From: DASPKT01 sp035626475
Lineage (GTDB): Bacteria; Pseudomonadota; Alphaproteobacteria; Azospirillales; Azospirillaceae
Reading direction: 5' to 3'
Length of the DNA stretch: 6,463 nt
Assembly: GCA_035626475.1 (NCBI GenBank)
Contig: DASPNP010000004.1
Location: 1-6,463, forward strand
Positions within the stretch are counted from its first letter, which is position 1. Every line of letters begins with the position of its first letter. Below, piece by piece: positions 5,255 to 6,463 of this stretch. Made by a program: the position numbers and the translations under genes. The notes under the pieces were generated by a model, which was given only the letters and a program-made list of their open reading frames with translations, ran no database searches and was not told the origin of the DNA.

Positions 5255-6340
5255 TCAGTGCATCTCCGCGATCACGCGCTGGCGCAGCGCGTCGATCGGG
5301 GCCAGCGTGCCGCGGTCGTCGAAATGCCAGAAGGTCCAGCCGTTGCAGGCGGGCAGCCCCTGCATGGCGGCGCCGACCTTGTGGATGGAGCCGGCATGGT
5401 CGCCCAGATGGTTGGTGCCGACCAGGCAGCCGTCGGCCCGGATCTTCGCCACATGGCGGCGGCGATGATCAAACAGCATGGTGCCGGGGCGCAGCAGGCC
5501 GCGCTCGACGATCCAGCCGAAGGGCACGCGCGGCTGGGTGCGCTTGGCCGGCGGCTCCAGCAGCTCGGCCTCCGGCGCCTCCTCCACCGCCTCGATGCGG
5601 GCCTGGGCCAGCTTGGCGTAGCCATGCTCGCGCTCGCAGCCGATCCAGTTGCGGCGCAGGCGCTTGGCGACGGCGCCCGTGGTGCCGGTGCCGAAGAACG
5701 GGTCCAGCACCGTGTCGCCCACCTTGGTCGAGGAGAGCAGGATGCGGTAGAGCAGCGCCTCCGGCTTCTGGGTCGGGTGCGCCTTGTTGCCGTTGGCGTC
5801 GCGCAGCCGCTCCGACCCGGTGCAGAGCGGGAACAGCCAGTCACTGCGCATCTGCAGCTCGTCGTTCAAATTCTTCATCGCCTCGTAGGCGAAATGGTAC
5901 TTGGCGTCCTTGCTCTTGGCGCACCAGATCAGCGTCTCGTGGGCGTTGGTGAAGCGCTTGCCGCGGAAGTTCGGCATCGGGTTGGACTTGCGCCAGACGA
6001 TGTCGTTCAGGATCCAGAAGCCCAGGTCCTGCAGCGCCGAGCCCACCCGGAAGATGTTGTGGTAGCTGCCGATCACCCACAGCGCCCCGTCGTCCTTCAG
6101 CACGCGCCGGCATTCTTTCATCCAGGCGCGCGTGAAGGCGTCGTAGGCCTCGAAGCTCTCGAACTGGTCCCAGTGGTCGTCGACCGCGTCGACCTTGGAG
6201 TTGTCAGGGCGCAGGAGGTCGCCGCCGAGCTGCAGGTTGTAGGGCGGGTCGGCGAAGACCAGGTCTACCGAGCGGTCAGGGAGCTTCTTCAGCTCCTCCA
6301 GGCAGTCGCCCAGGATGATCGTCTCGGCCGGAAAGCCCAT
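5255..6340 (-). CDS. ccrM: Cell-cycle DNA adenine methyltransferase, GANTC-specific (CcrM)
   Basis: CcrM methylates the adenine in GANTC after replication, coupling transcription of many alphaproteobacterial genes to the cell cycle. This 361-residue protein is close to the 358 of Caulobacter CcrM. It has the beta-class order: target-region motif IV DPPYNLQL at 31-38, then HPTQKPEALLYR at 188-199, then the AdoMet-binding motif DPFFGTGT at 213-220. The segments LLRPDNSKVDAVDDHWDQF and GSYHNIFRVG are near identical to CcrM. The C-terminal RAMA-type domain (about 270-360) keeps ACNGWTFWHF at 331-340, needed in CcrM for DNA recognition. The ATG at 6340 has AGAAGGGG (6346-6353) five bases upstream. 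A CtrA-like box lies 70 bases before the start. folB follows after 54 bases. No restriction gene is next to it, as expected for an orphan methylase. Identity and specificity are very likely. Confidence 0.97.
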   Translation of the reverse strand: MGFPAETIILGDCLEELKKLPDRSVDLVFADPPYNLQLGGDLLRPDNSKVDAVDDHWDQFESFEAYDAFTRAWMKECRRVLKDDGALWVIGSYHNIFRVGSALQDLGFWILNDIVWRKSNPMPNFRGKRFTNAHETLIWCAKSKDAKYHFAYEAMKNLNDELQMRSDWLFPLCTGSERLRDANGNKAHPTQKPEALLYRILLSSTKVGDTVLDPFFGTGTTGAVAKRLRRNWIGCEREHGYAKLAQARIEAVEEAPEAELLEPPAKRTQPRVPFGWIVERGLLRPGTMLFDHRRRHVAKIRADGCLVGTNHLGDHAGSIHKVGAAMQGLPACNGWTFWHFDDRGTLAPIDALRQRVIAEMH

Positions 6341-6395
6341 GGCAGCCCCTTCTGGACAGGAGCTTGAACCCTTGGCCCGGCATGGTGAAGGGCCA

Positions 6396-6405
6396 GTTTC
6401 GAAAC
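6396..6405. promoter_or_regulatory. 10-base perfect palindrome in the ccrM leader
   Basis: GTTTCGAAAC is self-complementary and sits five bases from the CtrA-like box, where the -10/-35 spacer of a CtrA-driven promoter would fall. No regulator is assigned. Confidence 0.3.
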
Positions 6406-6409
6406 GTGG

Positions 6410-6424
6410 TTAGCGCAAGCTTAA
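6410..6424 (-). promoter_or_regulatory. CtrA-like box upstream of ccrM
   Basis: On the minus strand the sequence reads TTAA, seven bases, CTAA followed by CC; the CtrA consensus is TTAA, seven bases, TTAA(C). It is one base off. CtrA activates ccrM in Caulobacter, and the distance of 70 bases to the ATG fits a box overlapping a -35 region. I see no strong -10. The outer GGTTA.../...TAACC arms make the site nearly symmetrical. Confidence 0.5.
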
Positions 6425-6463
6425 CCTGCGCCAGCCCGCCGGTGCTGAAGGCGCGGCTCACGG
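6425..6463. other. Right edge, upstream of ccrM
   Basis: On the minus strand one frame runs from the edge (6462) to a TAA at 6421-6423, giving only 14 residues (REPRLQHRRAGAG). It might be the tail of an upstream gene, but it is too short to identify. A plus-strand GTG at about 6441 could equally start a divergent gene. Confidence 0.2.

Noticed and set aside
5243..6367. 374-residue plus-strand open frame
   Set aside because: Antisense to ccrM, which is near identical to known CcrM proteins. The plus-strand translation is low-complexity.
6276..6461. 61-residue minus-strand open frame at the right edge
   Set aside because: It overlaps the ccrM start in another frame and covers the CtrA-like box. 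There is no ribosome binding site or domain.

Overview
This window looks like chromosomal DNA of a GC-rich alphaproteobacterium, most likely of the Rhodospirillales/Acetobacteraceae kind (a Roseomonas-like genome is a reasonable guess, but the sequence alone does not prove the genus). The grounds are strong GC bias at third codon positions, a CcrM-type GANTC adenine methyltransferase, which is a hallmark of Alphaproteobacteria, a cysteine-type intracellular polyhydroxybutyrate depolymerase, and promoter motifs resembling the alphaproteobacterial EcfG and CtrA signals.

Layout: (1) 1-1589, minus: recQ DNA helicase, cut off by the left edge before its C-terminal HRDC region. (2) 1590-1798: divergent promoter region. 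(3) 1799-2521, plus: an unnamed membrane-associated protein with two short alpha/beta halves around a Gly/Ala hydrophobic core, followed by a GC hairpin. (4) 2560-2844: relatively AT-rich regulatory region. (5) 2845-4092, plus: phaZ, from a GTG start, followed by a 16-bp GNRA-loop terminator. (6) 4153-4759: about 600 bases without a credible protein gene between the convergent phaZ and folB. Its left half holds a tandem pair of foldable repeats and other hairpins. Its right half is a mosaic of short palindromes of the intergenic-repeat type. (7) 4760-5200, minus: folB. (8) 5255-6340, minus: ccrM, 54 bases upstream of folB and probably in the same transcript. (9) 6341-6463: the ccrM promoter region, with a near-consensus CtrA box.

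The genes are mostly housekeeping: DNA repair, folate synthesis, DNA methylation and storage-polymer breakdown. The interest lies in the regulation. Both plus-strand genes, the unnamed stress-type protein and phaZ, have EcfG-like (general stress sigma factor) promoter matches at sensible distances. ccrM has a TTAA-N7-CTAA CtrA-like site 70 bases before its start. The convergent gap between phaZ and folB contains a repeated, structure-conserving hairpin that no known gene explains. I found no defence system, CRISPR array, transposase, tRNA or rRNA.
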